From: Aspidiotus rigidus
Lineage: Eukaryota > Arthropoda > Insecta > Hemiptera > Diaspididae
Reading direction: 5' to 3'
DNA length: 64,000 nt
NCBI GenBank assembly: GCA_035079385.1
Contig: JAVHKY010000027.1
Location: forward strand, 1,178,001 to 1,242,000
Under the pieces are notes generated by a model. The model had not been told where the DNA came from, did no database searches, and saw nothing but the letters and a program-made list of their open reading frames with translations. Position 1 is the first letter of the stretch, and each line of letters opens with the position of its first letter. Made by a program: the position numbers and the translations under genes. Below, piece after piece: positions 1-10,244 of the stretch.

Positions 1-290
1 CTACCATTCTTCTTCTCTCTGTATCATATTTTTACCTGTTACCTACATAAAGTTCTCCCCAATGTGAAAATGATCACACGATTTCTTACATTCCACGAAA
101 TTTTTCCCGGTTTGTCTTTCTCCTTTCCCGACAAATTTCATTACTTAATCACCCACTACGTCATCCCTGACATGAGGGGCGTTCGCAAAAATTCCATGCG
201 CGTTCATTCTCATACATTTCTAAGATCATTTTCGTTCACGTTTGCTAGGAAACAAAAAAACCTCGTTCACGTTTGTTTATTCCATTTGTT
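1..290. other. No gene recognised
   Basis: No recognisable coding or RNA feature. The last ~100 bases resemble the sequence preceding other copies of repeat family A (CGTTCACG-type motifs). Confidence 0.4.
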
Positions 291-471
291 GCAGTTTTAG
301 CGAAGCTATGAAATTTTCTGTGAAGTGAGTTGTTTTCAGAGTGCGCCACTCCGTGCGTAGCGCTGATGCACACGAGATGTATATCATATCTGTGTGTTCC
401 CCAATTCCGCCCCGCGGTCCGTCAGCATATCCTACCCTTCTTATCCGCGGTGACGTCAAAAATAAACTGAG
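291..471 (+). repeat. Dispersed repeat family A, copy 1
   Basis: Shares a run of blocks with copies at 886-1410 and 2062-2490: TTTTAGCGAAGCTATGAAAT at the start, a GTGCG...AGCGCTGATG block, a GTTCCC(C)AAT block, a GGTCC...GCATA..CTACC block and TGACGTCAAAAATAAACTG at the end. It has no insertion, so it shows the empty-site arrangement for the two MITEs that interrupt the other copies. No protein is evident. Confidence 0.75.
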
Positions 472-584
472 TTTTGATTAACGCCTAATGAAAAAGAAAA
501 ACAAAACGAACAAATTATTCGTTTTTTGAGAAATTTGCCGCGCGCCGTGCGCCGTACGCCGTCCTGCAAAAAACTTGGAAAAAA

Positions 585-826
585 TGTCGACCCTTCAGTC
601 ATATATGATAGGAGGGGGACTTCACTTGAAAAATTTCGACTCTCGAGCTATATATTGTGGAAGCGGGACTTGAAAGAGTTTCGACTCTCGAGCTATGTAT
701 GATAGGAGAGGGACGTAGAAATGTTTACTCTCGAGTTATATATGATATTTCTGAGTCCCCCTCCCTTCATAATAGCTTGGAGGTCGAAATTTTTCCAAGT
801 CCCCCTCTTATCATATTACAATTTGA
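585..826. repeat. Minisatellite-like family B array, head-to-head
   Basis: About three direct units of ~55-60 bp share GATAGGAG(G)GGGAC, AAATTTCGACTCTCGAGC and TATATATGATA-type blocks. Then, from about 745, the same unit runs in reverse complement (CCCCCTC...GGTCGAAATTTTTCCAAG). Related single units recur near 1560-1980, 17265-17340, 18560-18660, 34080-34130, 37850-37990, 49320-49400, 61350-61420 and 63540-63600. Here the array abuts the terminus of a family A element. Confidence 0.7.
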
Positions 827-1499
827 CTCATAGAACAGGTTCCCTGCGTTCCTTCTTTATCTTCGTTAAGGAAGCCGTCGCTTTTGCGATTTTAGCGAAG
901 CTATGAAATTATATTTTTTAAATTGCGCCGTGCGGAGCGCTGATGTACGCATGAGATCTAAATCTGATATGTGAGTTCCCAATCCCTTTTATATGGTCCA
1001 CCGGCATACCCTACCTTCCCAGGGCTCCTTTAGCCTTTAGCCGAGCAATTTTCATCCAAAATTGGCTAGCCCTTAGCTAGCTAATGAAATCACGTTGGCC
1101 ATTAGCTTAGCCATTAGACATTCAAATTAGAATTGCTAACGGCTAATATTTTCTCTTCCCCACACTTCACCCCTCCACATTGAAGTGATCCCATTCCCTA
1201 CTTTCAGTCGTTAGGTCATAGTCGTTAGCCATCCTATTTTGGCCCAAAATTAGCTAGCTGTAGGCTAGCCAATGAGACTGAGTTAGCCGTTAGCTGATAG
1301 CCAAAGCCAATCAATTTGAAGGGTCAGCTTTTAGCTAAGTTTTTAGCTAACACGATTGGCTAAGCAGCCCTGTACCTTCTTCGTTCACGGTGACGTCAAA
1401 AATAAACTGGGTATCAATTGAAGTCTGGAAATGAAGAATAAAACAACGGCTTTTTTAACAAAGTTGAACGAGGAACGAAGGGAACCTGTTCTATGGGTC
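825..1499. mobile_element. Family A element with ~50-bp terminal inverted repeats
   Basis: The left end GACTCATAGAACAGGTTCCC and the right end GGGAACCTGTTCTATGGGTC are imperfect inverted repeats. Similarity continues inward for roughly 50 bp (CGTTCCT..., TTCGTTAA). The body is the family A core, interrupted by a hAT-like MITE at 1020-1372. There is no transposase ORF, so this is a non-autonomous DNA element or a foldback. Isolated copies of the same GGAACCTGTT-type terminus appear at 1996, 17082, 18405, 18652, 20819, 61233, 61441 and 63498. No target duplication could be identified. Confidence 0.6.
1020..1372. mobile_element. hAT-like MITE, 353 bp, in a family A copy
   Basis: The element starts CAGGGCTCC and ends with its imperfect inverse, GCAGCCCTG, fitting the hAT terminal pattern. 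It is bracketed by TACCTTCC (1012-1019) and TACCTTCT (1373-1380), an 8-bp target duplication with one mismatch, as expected for hAT. Removing it with one duplication restores the GCATA-CCCTACCTTC...GGTGACGTC order of copy 1. The interior has no ORF and is saturated with TTAGCTA/TAGCC motifs in both orientations, like hAT subterminal repeats. Confidence 0.8.
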
Positions 1500-1990
1500 G
1501 AGTATTGGGGAATCTTGAGGAGTCTACATTTTTTGAGTGCTTTTTATCATGGTGGGTATAGCTTGAGATTTAAAATTTTTACAGGTCCCTCAGCTGTCAT
1601 ATAATATCGCTATTTCCCAAACTGTTCTTCTGTTGTCATGTACTATGGCTCAAAGGTCTAAATTTTTCGAAGTTCATTTCCTATTATATACGGCTCAAAG
1701 TTCAAAATGTTTCCAAGTTCGTTTCCTATTATATAATATGGCTCGAAAGACCAAATTTTTCTAAACCTCAGAAAGGGACTTGGAAAATATTTTGTTCCTC
1801 AACCCTATGAGGTCATGATCTGATGACGTCATAAGTCAATGAAATTTGTCTATGTCCCTTGCTATAATATCTGGAGAAGGGGTAATTGCAAAAATTTCGA
1901 ATTTCGACCCTGTGATGTACCAATCAGATGACGTCATAGGTCAATTTTCACCGGACACTATACGGTGCTCAGCCGATTTTTCAGAATAAC
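1500..1990. repeat. Diverged family B repeats with TGACGTCA palindromes
   Basis: Degenerate B units (ATATGGCTC, AAATTTTTC, AAGTTC blocks repeat at 1640-1770). Two exact TGACGTCA palindromes lie at 1824-1831 and 1929-1936, each followed by TA(A/G)GTCAA. No ORF of note. Confidence 0.55.
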
Positions 1991-2490
1991 CATCTACAGA
2001 ACAGGTTCCCTGTCAAAAAAAGTAACGAACAAGTCGTTCTCGTTCTTTGGTACCGTCTGTTGCGATTTTAGCGAAGCTATGATATTGTCTGTGAACTGAG
2101 ATGTTCTTTAGAGTGCGCTGTGCGGAGCGCTGCTGTACATCAGATCTGTGAATTCCGCAATCCTCTTTCCATGGTCCATCTGCGTAAACTTAAGGCACTG
2201 CAGGTATGCGCAACTTATTTCGAGTAGGAGGAGCGCACCGCTACGTCATTGATAAGTAGTAAATGTAAGAAGTTGAAAAGTGGAATAATTCTTTGCGATT
2301 AAACAAGAAGAGTTTTTTTTTGTTCAATCAAAATGAGCTCAAAGTTCAATCGCAATAAATTATTCCACTTCTCAACTTGTTACATTTACTTCTTATCAAT
2401 GATGAAACGGGGTGCGCTCCTCCTACTCGTTCTAAGTTGCGCATACCTGCAGTACCTTACGTAAGCTACCCTCCTCGTCCGTGGCTGGCT
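1991..2490 (+). repeat. Family A copy 3, interrupted by a MITE
   Basis: Begins with the family terminus ACAGAACAGGTTCCC and the core TTTTAGCGAAGCTATGA at 2062. It runs to the GGTCCATCTGCGTAA block, then resumes after the 2191-2459 insertion with GCTACCCTCCTCGTCCGTGG. No right-hand GGGAACCTGT terminus is visible, so this copy is truncated. Confidence 0.65.
2191..2459. mobile_element. Foldback MITE, 269 bp, probably hAT type
   Basis: The ends TAAGGCACTGCAGG and CCTGCAGTACCTTA open inverted arms of about 105 bp that pair with few mismatches, leaving a short loop near 2300-2330. Flanks CGTAAACT (2183-2190) and CGTAAGCT (2460-2467) form an 8-bp target duplication with one mismatch. The terminal TAAGG fits the loose hAT consensus YARNG. 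No coding capacity. It sits in a different family A copy from the 1020-1372 MITE, and its arms are quite unlike that element's. Confidence 0.75.
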
Positions 2491-3167
2491 TTTGATCAGG
2501 GATGTTAAGCCCCATTGTCAATGACCTAAACTTTGGCTTAAAGCTTTCAGTTGATTCTTGCATCAACTTAACCTTACAGCCATTGTCAACCCTTCCCAAT
2601 CGACTACTAAATAACGTTTGGCTTTTAGCTTATCCCGGAGCGGAATAAACCTGCTCCGGAGCAAAATGAACGAGCTACGGAGAGAAATAAACTGAACACA
2701 AGGAAAAAAATACAGGACTTCAAGTTTAAGTCGATCACATTAGCTTAGACCTAAAGTCAATAATAAGAAAAATTATCAGCCGACTTACAATAATGGCCAA
2801 AACAAGCCTAAATTTGATATCCCTTTTGATTAGAGTCTGTTGAAAAGAAAAGTATCGAACAAGTCGTTTGTCTCGTTCGTTTGAGGATTTTTGTCATTTG
2901 TCGTTCACGGTCGTTCGTTCGTTGAACACGTTCGTCCCCCATGTACGCGGCGTCAGTTATGGTAAATTATCTATATCTCTTCGTCCCTTGCATCAAAGGG
3001 TAACTTACGGTCTTTACAACCTTGAACCTGTTTATAACCAACAGGTTGTAGCTGAATAATGTAGGAAAAGAAAACGTCTTTGCTGGCAGAAGAAGATGAC
3101 AAAAACGGTGTTTTGACTACTTTCAAGATTATTGCCAGTGTCCTCACAGCATCAGGCCAAGAGAAAA
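2491..3167. other. No gene recognised
   Basis: Repetitive-looking AT-rich DNA. The stretch 2845-2940 (AACAAGTCGTT, CGTTCACGG motifs) resembles the left part of family A copies. Short open frames here show no recognisable domain. Confidence 0.35.
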
Positions 3168-3300
3168 GACCTACCACGAAATAAAAGTCCCATCTCTGAA
3201 TTGGTAGTAATACCGATCCTCCTTATTTCTTGCACAAAACAGTACGGAGGACGGGTATTACTGCGAATTTAGAGATGGGTCCTTTATCTCGTGGCAGGTC
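3168..3300. repeat. 133-bp inverted repeat (hairpin)
   Basis: Left arm GACCTACCACGAAATAAA... and right arm ...TTTATCTCGTGGCAGGTC pair over about 57 bp with few mismatches, separated by ~20 bases. It could be a tiny foldback MITE or a transcribed hairpin. No target duplication is evident. Confidence 0.65.
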
Positions 3301-5600
3301 ACAGATTCTTTTAACCTATTTCCGCGATGTACTTTTCATTGAAGAAAGCCACAGTCCCCAGGCGTTTTAAAATTCTGGTCGTTTCGCGCTCTTCACAGAC
3401 ATGGACGATTACGCCTATTTGTATGAATTACTTGGACAAAGAAGAAGTACTCGACTCTTCTTCTACCAGGTTTTCCTCGCGCCGTTTAATCTGTGAATCC
3501 ATACAAATATCCATTCGGAACACCTAGTTTCCCCTTCTCTACTGCTTCCTTCTCTTTTTTCATAAAATGATTTACAACAATCTAGGGAACGTGGCGTATA
3601 TCACCCGAACAATGTGCTGGTTTTCCTCGTTTTTCTCTCTTTACATTGGCATCCGCAGCATATTTAAATAGAATAAAAATACGTTCGTTCGAGATTTATG
3701 CATGGTGCCGTTCTCTATGGACGCTCAATATAGAAGGAAAAATATAAAAATTTATTATGAATTTTCCAACTTACGATGTATAATTTTATCGTTGCGCGCC
3801 TTTCGAAATAAAAATACTACGCTGTAATTATTTTTCCGGACTATTATTATAACGCAGTCGATATTTTTGCATATCTTTAGCGCACTAAAACTTCTCTTCC
3901 GCGTGATTCTTTCTATCTGTCTTTCGTCCTGTGTTCAAATACGTGCATGACGCAGTACACGGCGGAATTATGAATTATTATTACTATCGTTATCTGTACT
4001 GCAACGGTGGGATGAGAGTAAAAAGAATTCATAACACAGTACGTGAATTCGACGTGCATATTATTAATATTATTTAACTACAAAATTCGATTGTGCCACG
4101 GTTAAAGTTTATCAAGGGATCGTGAACGGGGTAAAAACGTGAGAGAGGAGGATTTAGTAAGGTTTACTGCAAGCCCCATGGCATCGAGTATGATAATGAT
4201 AAAAATGAATATGAATTCATTTTTATTATTTTTTTTTGGTGTAGTCGTCGAGGTAGGTATTTCCTGATTTCAGACGCCTCCCCTCTTATATCGTCTACCC
4301 TCACACTCACTTGTACATAATTAATACGATGGTTGACTTTGCTTCTGCCATTTCTATCCGCTGTAAAGTAGTACCTGTCCACACACAGGATAAAGGAAAA
4401 ATACAAGACAACCGCAAAAGAGGAGGAAGATGAACGCTTTAAATGTCAGCGTGTCAGCGTTACAAACTATTCGTCGCCGATAAATTTATCCTGCTGAAGG
4501 AGTTAAGCATTACTACGGAAGAAACGAAAAAAATATGTACGTATCCTTCATACGTTTTATGAAAATGAGGATCGTTCGTTCTATATTATACCTTTTTTAC
4601 ATACGGCGACGGCGGTGGAAGATGAATTATTATCATGAATTTGGTTTTCGTACGGATAAAAAATTGCGTTGAGAGAGAAAAACAAAGGAGGAAAAAAAGA
4701 TACATAGAAAAAACAGGATGACGACCGCGTGCGCGCGGAAGAAGAAAAAAAGCGCACCATAATCTACGATAAACTTTTTCTATTTCTCTTAATGAATCAG
4801 CGTTTCTTTCTTTTACTGGTGTACACGATTTTGTATTTTCTTATTTGACGTCTCGTTTTTATATTTTTTATTTCATGAGTACCGAAGATTTGTACGGATT
4901 TAGCCTCTCTTTTTTTCTCTCTCTCTCTCAACTCTTACGTTTATCCTGCTACGCTGTCATATGATATAACAATTTCAGAAAAATCGAAAAATAAGAGGAT
5001 CATCTCCTCTAGAAGAGTTGAACGATTGAAGAGAGTACGCGAAAAGAAATTCTCTAAGCACTCGTCGTTTAGATAACATGAACGATATTGATGAATAGTT
5101 CGTAATATCAAAAAAGTGAAGGTTTTTGCCATACGATATTTCAATTAAATCGAAAAAAGCTTGTCATAAATGAAAACTTCATTCAGGCTGTGTCGACTTC
5201 AGTGAGAAATGCAGCACCTAATGTTTTCATGTAACAGGATAACATCCCTACATCATCAAATATTTGTGCTGTGCTGAGGCTACGAAATGATCGTCGAAGG
5301 CTATACCATGTTCATTACGCCAGGCTTAAAGCTCTCAAATTTTAAAATCCACAGAAACGAATCATCCATAAGATCTTCATTACGAAATTCCAACATTTGT
5401 TCTGGTTTCAATAAAGTTATACAGAGAAACATAAGCAGAAATAAACTCCAAAAGATCTTCAACACCATAATGACCCAAAATATCTTCAACACCATAATGA
5501 AACACTGGATTTCACGAAAATACAATTGTTTCAATTAGGTTCTGATTGGTCACACTACTCTTTAGCTGACCAAGCATTCTCTGATAGAAAAATGAAGTTT
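3301..5600. other. No gene recognised; microsatellite
   Basis: Looks like single-copy, CpG-containing host DNA. There is a CT-rich microsatellite at about 4910-4930 and a small ~26-bp direct duplication (ATCTTCAACACCATAATGA) at 5456-5503. No exon could be defended. Confidence 0.35.
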
Positions 5601-5614
5601 TTATTTCCTTCAAA

Positions 5615-6590
5615 GTATATCGTTGAAATCAACCTTACGTCGAAATCGATATCAGGTCAACTTCAACTCATTTGCCACGTCGATCTCAAGTCGACTTCTA
5701 GAAATTTTTCAAACTAAAATTCACTACTCTGTTGCGTTGACTTCAAGTCGATACTTATGTGTAGTTCTTCGGTATATAATCCTTGTGCACGCTACGTGAG
5801 TTCAAATTCTAGGTACGTCAATCTGAAGTCGATTTTGAATCGATTTCTCTAAATTCTTCTTTCGACCTGCAGTCGGCTGCAGTTCTGTTTGGTCTAAGTA
5901 TTTCTAATCGAATTGTACGATGGTCGACCTCGAATTGGTACGTCGATCTGGAGTTGATTTCAAGTCGACGAGCTGTAGCTCTTTGGAAATTTATCCCGGT
6001 CAACTTCAAATCGACGTCGATCTGAAGTCAATTTTTGAGTTGACTTCTTCAAACTTTCTGTCGATCGAGAATCGACCGCTCTGATGCTTCGATTTCAAGT
6101 TGATCAGTACATCTCTGATAAAATTCGCTGGGCAACTTTGAATCAGCAACAAATCAAGGTGAATCAGGAATCGATTTTGAGTCGACTGCTCCAAATATTT
6201 CTATCGACCTGAAATCGACCAACCAGAGCAGTCGATTTCAGGTCAATTGGTATGTTCTCTGGTAGTTAATGCACGCTGATGGTCGATTTTAAGTCCCAAA
6301 TTTTTCCATCGATAGGAAATCAACTGAGTCGATCTGGAAACATACGCTGGCCAATATTCAATCAACCTAGCTCAAATGGACGTCGATTTTGTGTCAACTT
6401 CAAAATTGAAAATCTCAATTGTGTTGATCAGGGCAGCAATGTTGACGTCGATACGCAGTCGACATAAATCTATGACGTCGACGACGGTGTTTTGAGTCAA
6501 CTTCGAGTCATTTTGAATTGATGTTTGGTCGACTTTCGGCGGAACTAAATTGACTAAAAATTGAAGTCGATACATCGACATGATTCATCA
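5615..6590 (+). repeat. GTCGA-rich ~1-kb repeat, copy 1
   Basis: More than twenty variants of GTCGA(T/C)...AAGTCGA(T/C) lie at irregular 30-60-bp spacing, many as imperfect palindromes such as TCGATTTCAAGTCGA. Non-motif blocks are shared with 55447-56430 in the same order: CTGTTGCGT, CGACGTCGATCTGAA, CTTCAAACT, GATCAGGGCAGCA and AGTCATTTTG. That argues for one duplicated element rather than chance motif density. Open frames through it are by-products of the motif and have no recognisable domain. Confidence 0.7.
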
Positions 6591-6599
6591 GGCACTGTC

Positions 6600-9146
6600 G
6601 AGTATTTGTAGATTCATAGGATAAGGATTAGGTTCAATTAATCTGTTGGTTTTTGCATTGAAACGACCGATCAATTCGCTAAATATACTAAATCTCTCAC
6701 AAAGTCAACTGACCATACCATCTTACTTGTTCTAGACTATTCAAGACTACAAAAGCCACTATCAGTGATTCATTTTCAACGTAAGCAGAACATTTTGGGA
6801 AATTCAAATACTCCTCCACATTAAAAAGACTTTTATGACCTTGTCGTTATTCTTAATGGATTAAAAATTGGCCACACACAAATAATCCATTTTTACCTAA
6901 TAATCACCAAACCCTAGCGCCTCCTTTCATTGCCAAGAAGATAATCCAGCTGTAGAGTACTTCTTCTTCCTTTCGCTCTCCGAAAATTCCTACATCCCGT
7001 CGAGAGTGCGTTTGGAAACGTGTAATTACGCGCAACCGATCGATTTTCTATCCTGATTACTCTAACATAGTCTAGTCAGGAGCAGAATGAGATAGCGATA
7101 ACCGGTGACACGTTGGTGATGTGTTTTTAGGGCACCCCGGAAGTCAAACTCAGGCCGTAACAAAATTTGAGTGTTCAAAGGAGAAATTGGAATGTGTGGA
7201 AACTGCCGACTAACCTTTAATTACCTTCTGATTTTCAATTTTATTCTCCATTGAGGCCTATTTCAATGTTCAATGGCTTGTTTGTACCTATCAGTCGAGA
7301 AATGTCCACTTGTTCATAGTAGTTATTTAACCGAAAGATCTCAATTTTTGTATTAATTGAAATTTTTTCAATATAAATTTTATCGATCATACGTGTTTGT
7401 ATCATCCTACACCATTTAAGTTGTAAATCGTTTTGTAAATATTGGAAGTGGGCGTCTTTCATTGAACACTGCTTTCATACATCAATACGAGGACCAATAC
7501 GGAATATATTATCCCCACCACGTATGTATGGGCTGGGAAACCCTAAAAAAAGAAAAAAAATATGGGCTATCCTGCAAACAAAATCAATATTGAACTTATT
7601 TTTTACCTATCAGGCAATTATAACTTCGAAAAATATGATATTCGACTACTTAAATGGACTTTCTAGGCTAATGGTTCGACTTTGGCTAACAGTAAAACAG
7701 TCTATCTAGAAGAAATTTTCTCTTTTCTTGTGTACTGTGAATCCACAAAAAATTAAATTATAATCTATCTAGAAGGAAATTTTACGGAGAACACTTATTG
7801 TGTACGAAGTTTTTCTCCAGGTCTAACAGAACTCAAGATATTGAAGGAAAATTGATTTTAGTGGGTAAAAACATGCCACAGCTCCGCGAGCCACGCAGTA
7901 GTGAGGAGTCTCGACTTTTAGACACCGGAGATATTTTCGAAAAATCTAGCTTTTGTCCCTGAAATGTGTAGTTTGACTTTTTTTTGTGTTTTTATGGACT
8001 GTGACTCGTTCTCTTCAACACCTACGTCTCTGCCAAAAAAAAAAAAAATGGAAATCAATCACTTCAGGTCGGCTACCGTTTCATATAACTTTAGGATGAA
8101 TTTATTGCTAGTAGCCCATCATTCAGTTTATAATGATTGTTGGACCAAAAAAAAAAATACGTAACTTCTTCTGAACCAACTGGCCGGATCGTTATTCTCA
8201 TCGATCATCCTAATTGATACAGTTGTATTCCTATTCTTAACTTCAATAATCTAGTAAGTCTTTCAGAATGATATCAAATTATCAAAACCTTTTTGCACAA
8301 CTTGTCGACTGTGATCATAGAAAAGGTCGAAATTGAAATATAATAATTCGAGTCTCAGTAGGTATTAAATTTATCATCAAATAACGTCGGTTTATTTTAC
8401 TCTCAGACATTTTTGTTCAATACTATTTATTTTACAACAGTGTTATGGTATTTGAAAATTGCCTACACTCACACATAAAGGAGTCGAAAATTTTCAGTAA
8501 TGACGAGAATTTTGTAACAATAAAACTAATGGCTGTGCGAACATAAAGTTGATTCAGAAAGGGAACAAATTATAGAATCTATGTGAATTCGAAGATCCTG
8601 CAGTACAACCACCAAAAGTAGGAAATGGAATCGATTTCCTCTTTCACACTATACATCATTATTTTTGTTCGAGTGAGTACGACAGTCTTCACCAGTTTTA
8701 CCGGATAGGGAATAAACTCTACAGAAAAATTTCAAATAACTCAGTCAAACGGTGTATACAAAAGTATCATATTTGCATGTATTGTAAATCATCTATCTGT
8801 AAAGCAGAAGTATTTGAGAGCAGTTACAGTAGTTTTGTATATAATTTTTAAAATATTTATGACGCGTACGTTTTTACTTAAAAGTTACGAGAAGTTCGGG
8901 CAAAATAAATACATCGTCGCGAATAAATAATTTCTCTGACCTAACTTTTTTTTTCCTTTATCGAAACGTTCTATTATATTGTATTCTATTCTGGTACAAA
9001 AAACCAACTCTCACATTGGAAAATTTCGAAAAAAGTTTATTTGTCGTTGAAACGATAAAAGTGTACGTGAAGTATCTAGAAACGACGCGACCGCGAACAT
9101 TGGTTTCTGATTTTCTGCTGAAAAATTCTAGACGACGTTTGAAAAG
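6600..9146. other. No gene recognised
   Basis: AT-rich DNA with A-tracts. Short open frames only, none with a recognisable domain. Confidence 0.35.
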
Positions 9147-9743
9147 ATGTCTCCGTTCTTCGTTTCTTTTTTTTTTTTCGGGAGTAGTCTAATTGCTGTA
9201 ATAATTACAGTAACTTCCGCTTCGCTCGAGTTAATTTTTTTGGATTCTTCTTTTCGAAACTGTTGCCAAATTGCTGTCAGATATTCTCATCCACGGCACA
9301 CTTCGCGTATGACAATCGAGAAATATGCTAAAGGAGTAATGAACGCGATATGGGCACGGTGTGGTACTATTTGTAACCTTTTCAAAAACGATGATTGCCC
9401 TTCTTTCGATCAAATCTCCGAGGTACGATTTTCTCGCCACAGTGCTCTGGTGTTGTGTATACTGTATATATGTATACGTAGGTCTCTCATCAATGTCACG
9501 AACACACGTTTTAAAAGTACGCCACAGAGTACAGGCCAGGAGGATTTCTTAAATACGAGTGCCGCTTTTCAAAAATTACAGTCAGTTCATTTCTCCATCG
9601 TCAAGTTTCGTTCGAACAAGAGAAAAAGCGAGCCTATCGACCGCCCCGTAATTAAAGAGTTGATTAAATTTGAAAAGTTTATTCCCATTGTCAATTGTAC
9701 GGGGAGCTGTCTGACGCAGATCCACGTGACGTCGCGTTATTAA
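9147..9743 (+). CDS. Unidentified 198-codon ORF, possible first coding exon
   Basis: This is longer than expected by chance at the local composition. From the first ATG (context AAAAGATG) the product has a hydrophobic N-terminus of about 25 residues that could be a signal peptide or membrane anchor. A cysteine-containing stretch follows around residues 55-92 (AIWARCGTICNLF, NDDCPSF). At codons 92-93 the DNA reads ATCTCCGAG|GTACGA, an acceptable splice donor, so the true exon may end at about 9421 with the rest being intron read-through. A shorter start at 9309 (MTIEKYAKG) is possible. I do not recognise the family. It lies just upstream of the R1 relic but shows no link to it. Confidence 0.35.
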   Translation: MSPFFVSFFFFGSSLIAVIITVTSASLELIFLDSSFRNCCQIAVRYSHPRHTSRMTIEKYAKGVMNAIWARCGTICNLFKNDDCPSFDQISEVRFSRHSALVLCILYICIRRSLINVTNTRFKSTPQSTGQEDFLNTSAAFQKLQSVHFSIVKFRSNKRKSEPIDRPVIKELIKFEKFIPIVNCTGSCLTQIHVTSRY

Positions 9744-9749
9744 AGTACG

Positions 9750-10244
9750 TCGGAAGGGTGAGACATCATTGGGAGGAAAAATACGCCGCATTCTCTCACG
9801 AAATGACAATCGACGCGACGTCCTCGTGACCCTTTGGCTCAGAATTCACTTTCTTCCGCGAATCATTCACACGGGTTCACGGATTCCGGTAAAGTTCATC
9901 GTAACGAGAGTTCGTTCGTGAGTTCATTATGTTTACTTTTCTAAGTATGAGGTTATACGGAATTCTAGACTGGTACTCTGGCTCGAAAGGAGCTTTCGTT
10001 AGATGTCACAGGAAGAAGTACGAGGATTGAAGATTTTGGGCGTTAAATGATTAATTTTATGGGTAAATTGTCAACAGCATGATAATTATACAGGAAGAGA
10101 TAGATTTTCGACGATCAGATTCCAAACTATTCTCTGCAGTAGCGTCGCCATGGTTTAAATAAAAATGATCGCCTTTTTCCTTCAACATGTTTGAGTAAAT
10201 CTTACATCAACATGTATTCTGATAAAGAACCGGGTCACGCGTGT
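9750..10244. other. No gene recognised
   Basis: No domain or repeat identified between the 198-codon ORF and the R1 relic. Confidence 0.35.

Noticed and set aside
5526..6581. Series of 62-69-codon ORFs on both strands
   Set aside because: They are produced by the stop-poor GTCGA motif repeated in the block; no recognisable protein and frames do not persist between repeat copies.
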